The notes: generated from the letters alone by a model not told the origin. DNA of 64,000 nucleotides from Hyphodiscus hymeniophilus (GCA_016508695.1 VNKQ01000008.1:1-64000), one strand, 5' to 3'; numbered from the stretch's first letter, positions 29,926-42,828 are shown. Numbers and translations are program-made.

Positions 29926-31440
29926 AATAATAAGGCTAGAGGTAAAAGGAGTAATTTAATAAGTATTAAGGGTAGTATTCGAGAGAGAGTAAATAAAAGA
30001 TAGCTTAAGTTTTATTATATATTAATAAATAACTAGTAAATAAAATAGAGATAAACGCTTAAAAAGAAGAAGTCAATCTAACTTTAAGAATTAAAGTAGC
30101 TTTAGGCTAAGCGTCTAAAGAGGGATAGTCTCTTTTAAGGCCTCTCTTAGTTACGTTTAGTAACGGCCTTAAGTATTATAAGGGGATAAAGAGATATTAC
30201 AAAGATATATAAAGAAAGATAATAAAGTAATATAATAAAGGGATAATAGCTAGTAACTAAGTAAGACTAATAAAATTTATATAATAAATAAAAAGGTAAA
30301 TATATAATAAAAAAGGAAATAGACTTTATATTAACGGTTTTAGCGTAAGCCTATACCCAAATAACTAAGTAACTACGCTAAATATAGGCTATTAATTTAA
30401 GAGTATATACTCGAGATTATAAAGCGATTATAAGTCTCGAGTATAATAATAATATTAGATATTATTTATAAAAAGGCTAAAGGCTTAAGTAAAAAGTAGT
30501 TAGGCGGTTTATAATAAAGGTCTCTAGTAAAAAGAGCTTAGGGGACTTAGTAGCTTATACTTAAAGTATAAAAGAGAGGCTAGAATCGGCCTCTCTTAAA
30601 ACGTATAAGATTAGGTACTTAATAGTAGAGTAAATATTAGCTACTTATAAAAGAGTAGCGTAAAGTATCTAAATAATTTGCTACGTTTTTTACGCTTTAA
30701 TACGGGTTAATTTTAGGCCGTTAGCCCCTTATCTAAACTAGCGTAAGCCGACTTACTAATAAGAGGTCCCTTTAAAAAGGAGAATTAAGATGCCTTTACT
30801 AAACTATTACGTAAGAAGGAAAATACCCTAATATATTTAGAATATATTATTAAGCTAGCTATTAGAGATATAAAGCTTTCGGGCTAAATACTTAAAGATA
30901 TAATTATAAACGTCGCGGCTAACCGACATAAGGAATCCCTACTTTATAAGAAATGTCTATAGCTCGCCCCCTTATATTCCTAATGCTTTGTCTTATAGCT
31001 TTATAAAAGTATTATAAAGCTTAAAGGCTTAAATATTATATATAATCTCTAGTATAATTTGGGCCTACTTTTTCTCCTCGATATATTACTTAGTATAAAC
31101 TAAGAAGAAGGCTTATATCTCGGGCAAAAGTATCTCGTCTATTACTTATTATAAAGCGAGAAATATCTAGGGTAAGCTAACTTACTCTTATATAGCAATC
31201 TCGTTAAAGAGAGTAAGTATCTTTTATTAGTAGGCCTCGCTAAATATATTAAAGAAAAAGAATTAAACGAGGACAAGAATATTAATAAAGTTAATTTATA
31301 AGATAATAATAGAGTTATTCTTCTTCTCGGATACTTATAAACCTTATAATTACTAGTAGAAAAAGACGGCTATATTAGTAACCCGCTATTAATAATATTT
31401 GGGGATAATAGTAATACGGGTAACGTTTAGAGGAGCTATG
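29926..31440. other. Degenerate AT-rich sequence, no gene seen
   Basis: Sequence of the same TpA-rich type as the flanks. No open frame, RNA gene or ordered repeat was found between the 49-bp duplication and the 21-bp array. Confidence 0.55.
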
Positions 31441-31442
31441 TT

Positions 31443-31592
31443 TTTATTATCTTTTAAAGTATTCTTATTATCCCTCGAAATATTCTTATTATCTCTTAAA
31501 GTATTTTTATTATCCCTTAAAGTATTTCTATTATCCTTTAAAGTATTTTTATTATCTTTTAAAGTATTTTTATTATCTCTTAAAGTAATATT
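31443..31592. repeat. 21-bp tandem array that keeps a frame open
   Basis: About seven units of 21 bp with the pattern ttattatctcttaaagtatt plus one base. Because 21 is a multiple of three, the plus-strand frame stays open and would encode repeated LLSLKVF heptads inside a 119-codon open frame (31,399-31,758). Composition and codon use match the surrounding degraded DNA and no start context or family similarity is seen. I call it a repeat, not a gene. Confidence 0.75.
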
Positions 31593-31759
31593 AGTTTACT
31601 TTTTACTTGTCCTCTTTTACTTACAAGGCTTAAATACTCTCGATAGCTTAGATAAGGGGGTTAAGAGGAGATTTATAATTATAGGGCGTAAAGATAAGAG
31701 GTTAGGAAAGCTTAAGGGGGCTAGTAATAAGATATTAAAAAGGGAAAGTAAGGCTTAAT

Positions 31760-34690
31760 AAGAGTTAGACAAATAATAAAAGAGTAGCAAATAAAGAGGT
31801 AGCGGGTTTTATAAGAAGGGGGTAAGCCGGGAGTAAAGTAAGTAATCGAAGGATAAGGATTATATATTATTAGTAAGCGATTAAAATACATTTTAAAGAC
31901 AAGAGATATTATAACCTCGGATAGGGGTAGGCTCGAGTTATAAGAAGCTTAAGATTTATTATAAAGGCTATTAAAGTTAACTATTAGCGTAATATAAATA
32001 AGGGCTAACTATATACGGCTTAATACTTACTCGAGAGACTATTAGTAAGTAAGAGCTTTATATTAAGGACGTAAATATATTAAGGATAAATATTATAAAA
32101 AGAGAAGTATTTTATTTATATCGAGAGAGGCGGGGTAATATTAGTCTATAATAGGGATATATAACTAAGTACTTATAATAACTATAACTATAATAACTAT
32201 AAAAATATAAAGAAGGAGTAATATATAATCTTAGGCTTTTATTAAGGTAATCTTAATTAGTAAGAGAATAAGGCTCCCTCTTTCTTATTACTTTACTTAC
32301 GCTTATTAGAATTCTAAGTAAGGGATAGATATATATTATACAAATATACTAAGGTTTAGGAAATATAGTTTTTGTTTTATTACGCTACGCCTAAGCCTAG
32401 GCAAGTTTAAAGAGGACTAATATTTATATTAATCTATAAGAGAAAATCTAAATAATAGAATATCTTAGACAAGTAAGCCTTATAAACGCTAGCTAGGCTT
32501 ATATAGTCTTAGAGAAAATAAAACGCCAAAAGAGAAAAGAAACTTATAAAAGATATTATAACGTATTTTAAGGGGATAAACTCTAGTAATTAGTCTTATA
32601 ATTATTAGTCTTATAACTATTAGTCTTATCGTTATTATTACCCCTATTACTATTATTTATATTAGACTCCTCTTACTTACTAGTATCGACTAGTACTTAA
32701 AATTCCTTTATTTAGTATCTATTAATATTTACTATATTGCCTATCTTAATATTAGCGTCTTTACTCTCTTTCTCTTCTTTAGCGCTTACTATCTTAAGTA
32801 GGGCTATATTATTATAGGCAAGAGTAATGCCTTCTATACCTAAAGTCTCGATATATTAGCTATTAATAATGGGTTTTATAATATAACGTTATATAGTAGT
32901 ATAGATTAGAGTAGTATACTTAAGTAAGCCAATATACTTAGTAATATCGAGGAGGACTTATAACTTTTAAACTCCCGTTCTTAGTATATTATAAAAAGGT
33001 TAGTAGGTAATTAAAGTAAGAAGAGGGGTAAGGAGGGGGGGTTTTAGTATAAGCTTATATTAGAAGACTTACAAGTATATAATGCCTTTTAATACTAAAG
33101 CGAGGATACTTATATTAAATATAATTATAATAAGATATATATACTAAGCCTTTTATAGCTAGTTTCGAAGCCTATCGCAAGAAAGGCCCAAGTAGCTTAT
33201 AAGGTATATAAAGACCGCCGATTACTAGCCTTAGCCTTACTTTAGCCTAGAGTTACTAGCGATATTATATATAGCTATTAATACCTTTTTATTACTAAGA
33301 ACTAAGTATTAGTTATATATCTTAAACTTCTCGATAAGTTATAATATTTAATAAACTATTAAAGTATAAGACGTCGACCGATAAGTAGCGTTATAATATA
33401 TAATATAAAACTTGCGAAACTCGTTAGAGAAAGTAATATCTTTAGCTAGCTTATTAGCCGCAATAGTTAGCCCGACTAATATATTAGATTCGTTTAATAT
33501 ATAATATACCTTAATAATAATTAAAGTATAATAAGCCCTAAGATTATTAAATACTTTATTAAATAACTCGCGCGAAATACTCTTTACTTTTATTATTATA
33601 AAGTAAATTTATAAGGTAATATTATTTTTAGTAAAAGTAAACTTTTAATTAATAAGAGCGTTTTTAAAAGTATATCTTAACTCTTAAATAGTCGTAATAC
33701 TTATTATAAGTATAAGGGCTATTTAAAATAGGCAAGGGGTATTTTTATTCTCTTCTTTATCTTTCTTTACTTTTTTTACTTTTTTCGCTTTTTTTTTTTC
33801 TTTTATTATTCTCTTTCTCTTTCTCTTTAGCTTTAGCTTTAAGTTTAAGTCAAGTTATCCCTTAGTCTTAAAGCTAAGAGAAGGCTACCTAATAATAAAG
33901 CTAGTATTAGCTTGCCTAAAAGAAGAGCTATTTATATAAAAGGTATCTTTTAGGGGCTTTACTAATAGCTTTTTTTCCTTTAAATTATACTTATTAATAA
34001 TCTCTTATAACTTAAGATTAAAGGATTAAAAAGGCAAAGTAAAGCTAGCAAAGGGATTCTCGCTAAAGAAGGGTAAGTTGCTTATATTAGTAATTAGAGA
34101 GGAGGGGAGATCGGGGGTAAATCTTAATAATATTATAATAGTAAAGTTAAGCTATAAGAAGTAGTTTAAGTTAACGTTTATCGCTTTTATAACCGAGTAA
34201 ATAAAATTTATAAAATAGAGTATTTTATTTAATAAAGTATCGCTATTATTTGGGTTAGAAAATGCGATACTAAGCGTTATTAAGGCTAGTATAAGGCTAG
34301 AGCTAGCCTTTACTATAAGTAGCGTTACTAGTATATATAAAGATATAATAAACAATATATAAAAGATCGAAGAAAAGAAAAAAGAGGCTATAAGGGAGGT
34401 TATATTAAGTTTTAGATATATTAAATAATAATAAGGTATAATATACTAAGACAAAATAGTAAGTACTAGTATAAAATAAGTATAGTATAAAATAGATAAG
34501 AATAGACAAAGTACAAAATAGATAAAGAATAAACAAAGTATAAAATAGCTTTGTTTATAAAAAGCGCGATATGTTTGTTTTATAGGGTATTAATCCGTGT
34601 ATTACTAGGCAATAAGCTATATAACGGGCCGCACTAAGGTTTCGGTATATTAATATACTAAAACCTAAACGCGCATCTTTTTTATTATAA
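31760..34690. other. Degenerate AT-rich sequence with a pyrimidine-rich tract
   Basis: No gene is seen. Around 33,760-33,850 the plus strand becomes strongly pyrimidine-rich, with long T runs broken by C and then ctttctctttctctttagc. A 67-residue minus-strand open frame at 34,152-34,355 is hydrophobic but has no family features and is most likely chance. Confidence 0.55.
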
Positions 34691-34696
34691 TAAAAT

Positions 34697-34816
34697 ATCT
34701 CTAAACTTATAACTAAACTATATTACATCTCTAAACTTACAATTAAACTATATTATATCTTTAAACTTATAATTAAACTATATTATATCTTTAAACTTAT
34801 AACTAAACTATATTAT
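34697..34816. repeat. 30-bp tandem array, four units
   Basis: Four consecutive 30-bp units, each reading atctctaaacttataactaa followed by actatattac with one to three substitutions. The variants (ctct/cttt, acatct/atatct) are C/T transitions, as expected for RIP-type decay. Confidence 0.85.
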
Positions 34817-37500
34817 ATTACTTATTATATTTTCTATTATAAATTCGCCTTTGCTAATAACTTTTTTACTAGTTACTAGTCTTATTACCCTAGTACTTTC
34901 GTTTACCTTACTTGCGTTTATTTTACTTAGTATTAGCTCTCGAGAGTTATAAGAGCTAATAAATAATATAAGATAATACTTATATTAGTCTCGGCTCTTA
35001 TAAACTAATATAATTAGTTTCGCTAGCTCGTTAGAGAGATTATTCGCCTATTACTATATAAGGGCCTTAAGCTTTTTAAAATTATCTCTAAAGGTATATA
35101 AAGTTAATTACTTTAGCTATCTAATCTTTAATTTGTAATAATTGTTTTTTAACTCTGCCCTAGCCCGGTTAAGACCCTTACCCCTCTTTATATAAAGCGT
35201 TATATTTGTAAGTTAATACCTCTCTTACTTAAAAGCTCTTATTAATTTCTTAATAAATACTAATTAGAAAACCTACTTAATTTTAAAAACCCTAATAGTT
35301 CGAAACTCGCCTTTCTCTAATAGTTTTATATCGGACAACCCTATTAAGTAAGAGGATAAAAAAGCGGATATTAATATTAACTAGTTAATATAAAAGGATT
35401 TAAGAATAATAGGGATATAAGCAAATAGAAATTATAAATTTATAAAGAGAAATTAAATAGAGATAATAAATAAATTAAGATTTCTAGTCTTATTTCTTAA
35501 CTTATATAATCTTAATATAGATTAATATAACTAACTGCCAATTCTTCCTTTTTATATAATCCTAAAATATAATTGTAACTAGTTAAATTGCCCCCCCTTT
35601 TATTATATTATTATAATATACAAAACAATTAATACCTTCCTAGGCGCCTTAGTTTATAACGAGAGTAAAATAGTTTGTATTAACTCTAAAAACGTAGCCC
35701 TAGTAAGTATAGTAGGTTTTTACTTATATAAGAGATCCTAACTTGCTATATCTTAAGAATATAAGATTTATTAACTTATATACGCCTAGCTTCTCGCCTA
35801 TACTATTAAAGTCGCAAAAGTAAAGGGTAAGGGGTAATTAATTAATAAAGAATTTCTATAATTACACTTAGATAGGGGAGTCCTTATATTATATATAAGG
35901 GGGAGAGTACTTCGAGTTCGCAGGTAATCGTAAGTCTAATAGTAGCTAGATAGCGTCTAATAAATTTATACTCTTTATAAAAGTAACAATATTATTAATA
36001 AGAAGATAAATATTATTCTCGCGAGAATAATATATAATATTACTTCGAGCGAGTTTAAGCTATTATAGGCCACTAGTATAATACTATATCTTAGTTACCT
36101 AAGTAGCCTAATACTAAGGCATATAGACTATAAGGTCTTCTTATATAGTAAAGGCACTCTAATAACCTCCTAAAATATATTTCTCTAGATTACTTTTAGT
36201 AAGGGCACCTCGAAGTATATTATAAAGGTTTGTAATTATACTTATTATAAGTAAACTCTATAATTTTCAAATAATAGCTAATATTACTTATAAGATAGTA
36301 ATAAGAGTATTATTGCGTATTAAGTTATCTAAGGCCTAATTAGTCTAATATCGATTAGCCTTTAGTAGTAAAAGGGTAACTAAGATAGAATTAAGGGCGT
36401 AAGAGTTATTTGCCTATAACGGACTACGTTTAAAGCACTTCTCTTAATTAAGGGGAGACTTTAGCTACGTGTTATTTACATTTTATATATACTTTAATAT
36501 AATATTAGAGAAGCCTATAATTCTCTTATTAACTAATCTATTTCGAACTCGAACTATTATTAATTGCACTATTAAGTAGTCTTATATTATTACCTTATAT
36601 ACTACCTAATTTATCGTAGCTTTTAAAGCTCCTATTATATTAATAATATTGAGACTAGTAGGAATAATGCCGTCTAAGAACGCCCTTAGGAGCTTATAGC
36701 TATTAATAAAGCCTAAGAGTCTTCTAGTATAGTATATTATACGGGATATTTATAAAACTAGAGTAAGGCCCTAAGAAAAGACGCCTTAGTAGCTATAGTA
36801 TTATTAGTAGTAGCTATTATAAGGTTTATTAATAATAGAAATACAAATAGTATAATTCTAGGCTTGTAAGGTAAATATAGACTATAGAATCTAAAGGGTA
36901 AATATTTGGGTCTAGGTTTTATACTTAAACAAAGCGCGTTGCGCTAAATTTAGGCCGTCGCCCTATTAACCCTTTCTTATAAGGCTTACTTAAAAGTAAA
37001 ACCTTTATTCTTATAAATACAAGCACCTTTACTACTATAAATACTAACCCTTTAAAGAATATTACTAAAAAGAATATTATAGTAGAAATAACGGATTCTT
37101 TAGATATTTAAGCTTTACGCGTAAAAGTAAGATTAGACTTATTAAAATCGTTTACTATACTTACTCGATATAAGTTATAGTAGTAATATAAGAATTGTTT
37201 AATACGATAAGAGATAGTATAAAGGTCTATTACCTTATTTATAATAGTTAGTTAGAGTCTTATAGCTTTTAGCCTTTACTTATATAGTTAGTTATATATA
37301 ATCCCTTAAAGAAACCCAAACCCGCCTCGCCTCTTAAAGTTATAAAAGACAAGAAAATAAAACCTAAAAAGACTAAAGGCTTTACTAAGTTTATAGTTAT
37401 ATAAGATAAAGATATTATTAATAACTACTTATATCTATAGTTCGCTACTTTGTTACTACTAATAAGTATTATACTCTTATTATTACTCGTATCTTAAGAC
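34817..37500. other. Degenerate AT-rich sequence, no gene seen
   Basis: TpA-saturated DNA without a credible open frame on either strand. A run of nine C interrupts it near 35,590. No element ends could be identified. Confidence 0.55.
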
Positions 37501-37503
37501 GTA

Positions 37504-37590
37504 ACGCTAGAGATAAAAACAAAAGGCTAGAGCTTAGTAAAGACACTAGAGACAAAGGGCTAGAGCTTAGTAAAGACGCTAGAGACAAAA
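37504..37590. repeat. 33-bp tandem duplication
   Basis: The unit gctagagacaaagggctaga followed by gcttagtaaagac is present about two and a half times in a row. The copies differ at cgctag/cactag and agataa/agacaa, which are transitions. Confidence 0.7.
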
Positions 37591-39060
37591 AAAAAGAGAA
37601 AGACAAGAAAGAAAGTATAGCCCCTAGTAATTAAGTAAGTTACCCTAGATAATAATATAATACTAGAGTTAGCCTAGAGTAAGGAATATTCTCTTACTTA
37701 TTAATAGCGCTCATATTATATAGAAAAGCTATTATATATAAACAAGTTAGCAAAGTAGCTTTAACTAGAAATAAAAGAGTAAGTACTAATTTAAGAGTAA
37801 GTATTAACTTTAATAAAACTTATAATTAAGGGTAGAGTCTTAAGCTAGTTAAAGGGCAAGTATTTATAAGCTAATATAAAAGACAAACCCCTACTTAAAA
37901 AGCAAAAGAAGAATATTACTACTAGTCCGAAAAAAGGATCCTTAGAAAAAGAGTAAGTTAAGAAGAAGGTTAAAAAGTAAATAAGTACTAGGGATATATA
38001 ATAGAATATATAGCTAAATAAAGGTTTTAATTAAGTAAATATTTAATACTTACTATTTCTAAGAAAGTATATTTATTTAACTAGGCTATAAGTCCCTTTG
38101 TAACTATCTTTATCCCGCTATTAATTATTCTCTAAAATATTATTTATATACAGCTTAACTATTTAAGTTTACTTTAGTAGCCTAAACTTATCTAAAGTAA
38201 TTAAGACTTATACTTAGAATATATTTTAGAAAACTCTTTAGTTTAAAGTAAGTAATATTAGTTACTTATAAGGAAGTATTTAAATATATAGTTTTTAGTA
38301 TTAATAGTATTAGGGTTAAAAGAGGATCAATAAGAGGATTGCCTAATAAGAGGACTATTATTATTAGGCGGATAATAGAAATAAGAAGGAAAACAACTTA
38401 TAAGGTTTAGATAAGGGGAGAGAGTTTAAAGAAGGACTAAATAGCGAGGTACCTATTATTTAGTAAAGAGAATTTGAAAAGAGGGAAAGATATAAACAAA
38501 CTATAATACGCGATATTATAAAGCTTTAATACGTTATTATAATATACAAATAGCTTTATAAAAGAAGCGATAATCTAGATCTCGTTAGAATAGTCTAGTA
38601 TTAATTATAAAGTAAAATACCTTTAGGCGTAATACCTTAAGTTCTTATAGGGATATTATCTTAGTAATATTATATTAGGCTTGGGTCTATATCCTTTATA
38701 TATAATAATAAAAGACAAAGGAAGTACAAAAGGTAAGCTAATATTCTTTTAATATAGTATTACGTAAAAAACCCTAGTTAGACTAATACTATATTAGGTA
38801 ATTAATAGTAAACTATATAATAAGTTATTATAATAGAGTTTCTATTATAGCTAAATAGTATTAAAATTATTGGCCTTAATTATAGGTTCTTATTATAATA
38901 TTATAATAAAACTCAGGTTATTTATATATTCTCTAAATATTCGCTAAGTTTTTTAATTATTAGATACTTAATTAAGTTTTTATTATAGTATTCTAACAAA
39001 TTTCATATCGATTATAATAGAATACCTAGTATAGTACCTAGAACCGTATTTCTATTATAA
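37591..39060. other. Degenerate AT-rich sequence, no gene seen
   Basis: Purine-rich for its first few hundred bases on the plus strand, then ordinary TpA-rich sequence. From about 38,880 scattered relatives of the 72-bp repeat appear. No gene is supported. Confidence 0.5.
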
Positions 39061-39190
39061 TATTATAATAAGAAGCCTATTATACCTAAGTAAAGTCTAT
39101 AATATAAGGCCGATAATAAGTTTTCTATTATAAATTATAATTAATTCTCTATTATACTTAGGTAAAGTCTATAATATAAGTGTGTATTAT
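39061..39190. repeat. Isolated copy of the 72-bp repeat
   Basis: A unit matching the array at 39,618-39,950 (tctattataaattataa, then 'attctctattata', then aaagtctataatataag) stands alone here. About 430 bp of unrelated AT-rich sequence separates it from the main array. Confidence 0.65.
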
Positions 39191-39617
39191 ATTACTAAGG
39201 CCGTTTATAAATACCCTTAAACTAACCTTTACCCCGGCCTTAGCTTTACTAGCCCCGGCATATAAGAAGGAATACTTAATTAATTACGTTGTTACCCTTA
39301 CTATATATACTTTTACATACCTTATTAAAAATAGTTTCTTTTTGTTATTAAACTATTTTAATTATATATTATAAGAGCTATACGAGAATACTTTAGATCT
39401 AGATATCGATAATACTTCTTTAAAAGCGAGATTGTTCCGGATTTTATATAAGGTATTACTTTTATATATCTTTTATACTTTATATAAATTTGGAGTTAGA
39501 CTCGCTTTATAAGTTAGGCTTAGAAGAGTAGATAGTAAGTAGGATTAGAGTAAAAGAGTATTAAAAATACTAGACTAATTAAATTAAATAGAGGCTTTAA
39601 AGGCGAATAGCTTATAA

Positions 39618-39955
39618 TAAGTTTTCTATTATAAATTATAACCGATTCTCTATTATACTTAGGTAAGGTATATAATATAAGGCCTATAATAGGTTTTCTA
39701 TTATAAATTATAACCGATTCTCTATTATAGCTAGGTAAGGTCTATAATATAAGGCCTATAATAGGTTTTCTATTATAAATTATAACCGATTCTCTATTAT
39801 AGCTAGGTAAAGTCTATAATATAAGGCTTATAATAGGTTTTCTATTATAAATTATAACCGATTCTCTATTATACCTAAGTAAAGTCTATAATATAAGGCC
39901 TATAATAGAAAACTTATTATAAATTATAACTAATTCTCTATTATTAGGCCTTTTA
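39618..39955. repeat. 72-bp tandem array, about 4.5 units
   Basis: Four full units and a partial one, each containing tctattataaattataacc, then 'gattctctattata', then ggtaaagtctataatataag and ending cctataataggtt. Copies differ by few transitions, so this array is better preserved than the 46-bp array. It lies only about 240 bp from the composition switch that ends the RIP block. Confidence 0.8.
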
Positions 39956-40190
39956 GTCAAGATATCACGAGACTTACTTTTTAAGAAATTAGACTTTAGA
40001 GAAGCTACGTATTTATAAGGGACTTAATTCTTTTTAATTTAGGTCTTTATATATTACTCGATAAAAGGGGCGTAGTTAGGGCTTAAGAAAAGACAAGGAA
40101 GGGAGTATATTTTCTAAACCTAAGTCGAATACTAGCTATAAATTGGGTTACTTTAGATTAAGCGATTAGTAAATTTGGGTCTTGTTCTAC

Positions 40191-40551
40191 TTACTAAGAA
40201 TTAGATTTGGGTCAGCGAATATAGATCCCTCGGGGCGTTGGTCTCCGCGATTTCCGCGTCTGTGCGTAGCCTCTGATTCGTCGAGAATCTGAATTTGGGT
40301 CCCAAATTCGCGGCCCAGTATGTTAGGCTGATAGAATATAGAAGATGCCAGCGAAAGTGCTCTAGAGATTTGAAGCTGAGTCAATTAGTCGAAGCAATCA
40401 CTAAGATAAGGCTATTGAGAAATGATCGGAGGATTGGGTCTAGTTGCCTTGATTTCGAGACACAGAAGTTCCCTGTCATACGGTTAGTCTGCAACATCTA
40501 GACACGCAATCATTCTCGTTCTGAACTGAATCTGCGTTCGGGCATTTGACT
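40191..40551. other. Composition boundary and SSU1 downstream region
   Basis: CpA and TpG return abruptly within a few tens of bases of 40,190 and GC content rises. Short overlapping open frames on both strands (40,187-40,501) show no motif and are most likely chance. The segment holds the 3' flank of the SSU1-like gene, whose stop codon I place at 40,552. Confidence 0.6.
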
Positions 40552-42205
40552 CTATACAGATTCTGCTTTATTCTCTTCTCCAAAATGCTTTGCCCCCAGG
40601 CTTTCTTTGCCTTCCACATCTTTCAAACAGGGAGCGAACAGTAACTGTCCTTTAAGGGCTTTCCTTATCGTACCAATGGCGACCATGATCCAGAGAAGGG
40701 TGACGACCACTGAGAAGATCTATATGAAAGATCAGCATTGCGAGGTTTGCAACTACCCGTTAGAACTCTCCTAAAATTACGAAAAAGTAGGGAACGTACC
40801 GTGCCCAGCACCTTGAAAAAGCTCGAAGGCATCTCCTTGCCAAGGGTTGTCGTTGACACAGTATATACACCTAGTGGAAAAGTGAACCCCCACCACCCCA
40901 TATTGAAGGGGAATTTGGTGCGACTAATGCTTGCAAGGGCAAAAAAAAGCCATACGAGTCCAAAGCCCCACATTATGAGTGCGGTTAACCATCCTGCAGC
41001 ATAAAAGATTTCTCCAGGGTTTCCTGGAACTGCAGCCAGGGTGTTTGTCGCGGGGAAGATCTGCAACGCCACCTTCCCAAGTTGCATGATACCAAAGCCA
41101 CCTTGACCAAGAGGACCAAGTGGCAAAAACACCGAAACGATGACCTCACGCGGCGGCAATTTGTGCACAGTAAGGCGTTGGAAGTATATAACGAGGACGG
41201 TCAATGCAAGTGGGACACCAGTACCCCAGAGGACGTAGGATATCGTGATGGTCCAAAGCGCATATTGAGGGTTGGGCAAGACTTCCGCCACTATACCTCC
41301 GGAAGCGGCTGCCACTATAGTGGCTACTATTGGCAATAACCAGGCAGCTGTCATTGTGGAAAGTTCCGTCTTGTGGAAATACATGCTGCGAAGAAGAGTA
41401 AGCCTGTGAGGTCCGTGTCTCGCCGTGACTGATCGAATGTTGACCCCAACTCACATTACAAAGGGGAGATAAAGACATGTAGCCAATGATATCACGGCGT
41501 CTAGCCACCATAGTGCCCAAGCCTAATATGGTCAATTGGCGTCGGCGTATGAACGAAACAGTGCTTACCAGATAAACCGTCCAAGGCCCCCAAGCAGGGA
41601 CGCAGACAAACACTATCATGTTGATGATCGTTGCGAGACCCATCGGAAAGGTTCCTAGAAAAAGTGATTGTGCAGGATGACGGATCATTGCGAACCAGAT
41701 CTGAGGGTATATTGCATAGCGCAGTATCGAGATCAGAAGGAAAATGCCGAAGAGAACAACGTTCAGGGCGAACATGATGACAGAAATCCAGTATAGCCAT
41801 ACTCCGTTATATGGTAGGTTGTGTAGAAGAATTGACACAATGCCTGTACCCATCGTGACCGAGAACCATCTGAAAGAATGCCAATTAGCCAGGATACAAA
41901 GAAGCACAGCCCCTTGATCGAGAACGCTTTCTCGCTCCTGGGTCAATAGCTGAGTAAATAGCCTTGACTTACGATGGGGTAAAGTTGCGGATTAGCTTCC
42001 TCCAATTTCTTTGCTCCTTTGATATTCCACCCGACTCTCGAATCTTCTCTTCGTGGAAGTCAGCCTCTGTCGGCTGGAGACCGCAATCTGGGCCAGAGGG
42101 AGGGTTTGAGCACGGTCGGGCAGTCCGAGAAGTGCCACCACTCGCAGTGGCTCCATCAATATTACTCGCCACTTGAGCACATGTGCCCGCTCCCGTGGGA
42201 TCCAT
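40552..42205 (-). CDS. SSU1: SSU1-like sulfite/anion efflux pump (TDT family)
   Basis: Membrane transporter of the tellurite-resistance/dicarboxylate (TDT) family, most like fungal SSU1, which exports sulfite across the plasma membrane. I join five exons: 42205-41973, 41869-41569, 41522-41455, 41385-40800 and 40719-40552 (introns 103, 46, 69 and 80 bp, all GT-AG). Phases agree and give 451 residues. Family landmarks run in order: NFTPSWFSVTMGTGIVSILL near residues 74-93, 'SLFLGTFPMGLATIINMIVF', 'KTELSTMTAAWLLPIVATIV', 'PLGPLGQGGFGIMQLG' and 'KFPFNMGWWGFTFPLG'. The first exon is a hydrophilic cytosolic tail. After the last membrane segment there is a hydrophilic C-terminal tail of some 35 residues. 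It is divergent from the catalase gene across about 620 bp, so a shared promoter is possible. The substrate could also be another small anion. Confidence 0.9.
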
Positions 42206-42828
42206 CTCAAACGTCGACGAATTTGGGTACAGTTTGTATGAGTGAAGGCGTCTGAGGATATTCGAAGCTCGGGCCGAAGGCCAGTTCTTCTACCTTTAAA
42301 GGAGCCGCACCACTTGAGTTCAAGTATGACGATTGAAGAGCAATGGCCGTTTCCGCACACAGACGATATTCGCTGATCTAGCCACAGACTAATGCATCCA
42401 GAATATAATCAAGAAGCTGCGGACGCCGTGGAAGAAAGAAGAGAAGAGCGGGTCGGCCGGAAGGAGAAGGACTTGATGAATTTCAACCTCTTTCCAGGAA
42501 TAGGTCTATATTTTAGAGTACGTAATGCGTGTCACCTTCCAAGGTAAATAGCAAGCGTAACTTTTCCGCTCCGTAAGAGTGGCGGCTACGGATGGCCCGG
42601 GAGAGCTAAGGGTCGCTATCGGGGGTATCGCAACCCACAGATCGTTTACCAATGATGATCTGCGTATAGATGCCTCCTATTGGGTCTGAAGCTAAAATAG
42701 CATCAGTTTGGGATTGATACACGTGAACTCTGTCAAGAGATGGGGATCTCATCCTGTCAGCCCATGACGTCATTGATGGGTGAGCCGGGTATGATAAGAA
42801 TTGCCTCGCTCTCCTGACAGTTGTCCCA
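42206..42828. promoter_or_regulatory. Divergent intergenic region, SSU1-like / catalase
   Basis: About 620 bp separate two divergent start codons, so both promoters must lie here. A palindromic 'tgacgtca' (CRE/ATF-type site) is visible at about 42,765 within 'cccatgacgtcattgatg'. Sites of this type bind bZIP stress regulators in fungi; that it works here is inference. No gene is seen. Confidence 0.5.

Larger units (their letters stand above)
1..40190. repeat. AT-rich, RIP-degraded repeat block
   Basis: The whole stretch is dominated by TpA and has almost no CpA or TpG. The first 60 bases, for example, contain ten TpA, one CpA and no TpG. All six frames are full of stops and no conserved protein motif could be read. 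This dinucleotide pattern is the known footprint of repeat-induced point mutation in ascomycetes, which turns CpA into TpA on both strands of duplicated DNA. I infer that the block was built from transposons that are now unrecognisable. Composition switches to normal coding-like sequence close to 40,190. Tandem arrays inside it are listed separately. Confidence 0.88.

Noticed and set aside
1..40190. Identifiable retrotransposon or DNA transposon genes
   Set aside because: I looked for reverse transcriptase, integrase and transposase motifs but mutation is too heavy to read any with confidence; a de-RIP alignment with sister copies would be needed.
40187..40501. Overlapping 65-68 codon open frames on both strands at the composition boundary
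   Set aside because: No motif, no splice context and both strands open together, as expected by chance in the first GC-balanced sequence after the AT-rich block.
41992..42360. Minus-strand 122-codon open frame upstream of SSU1
   Set aside because: It overlaps the SSU1 first exon in another frame and has no motif; the 41,973-42,205 frame joins cleanly to the transporter.
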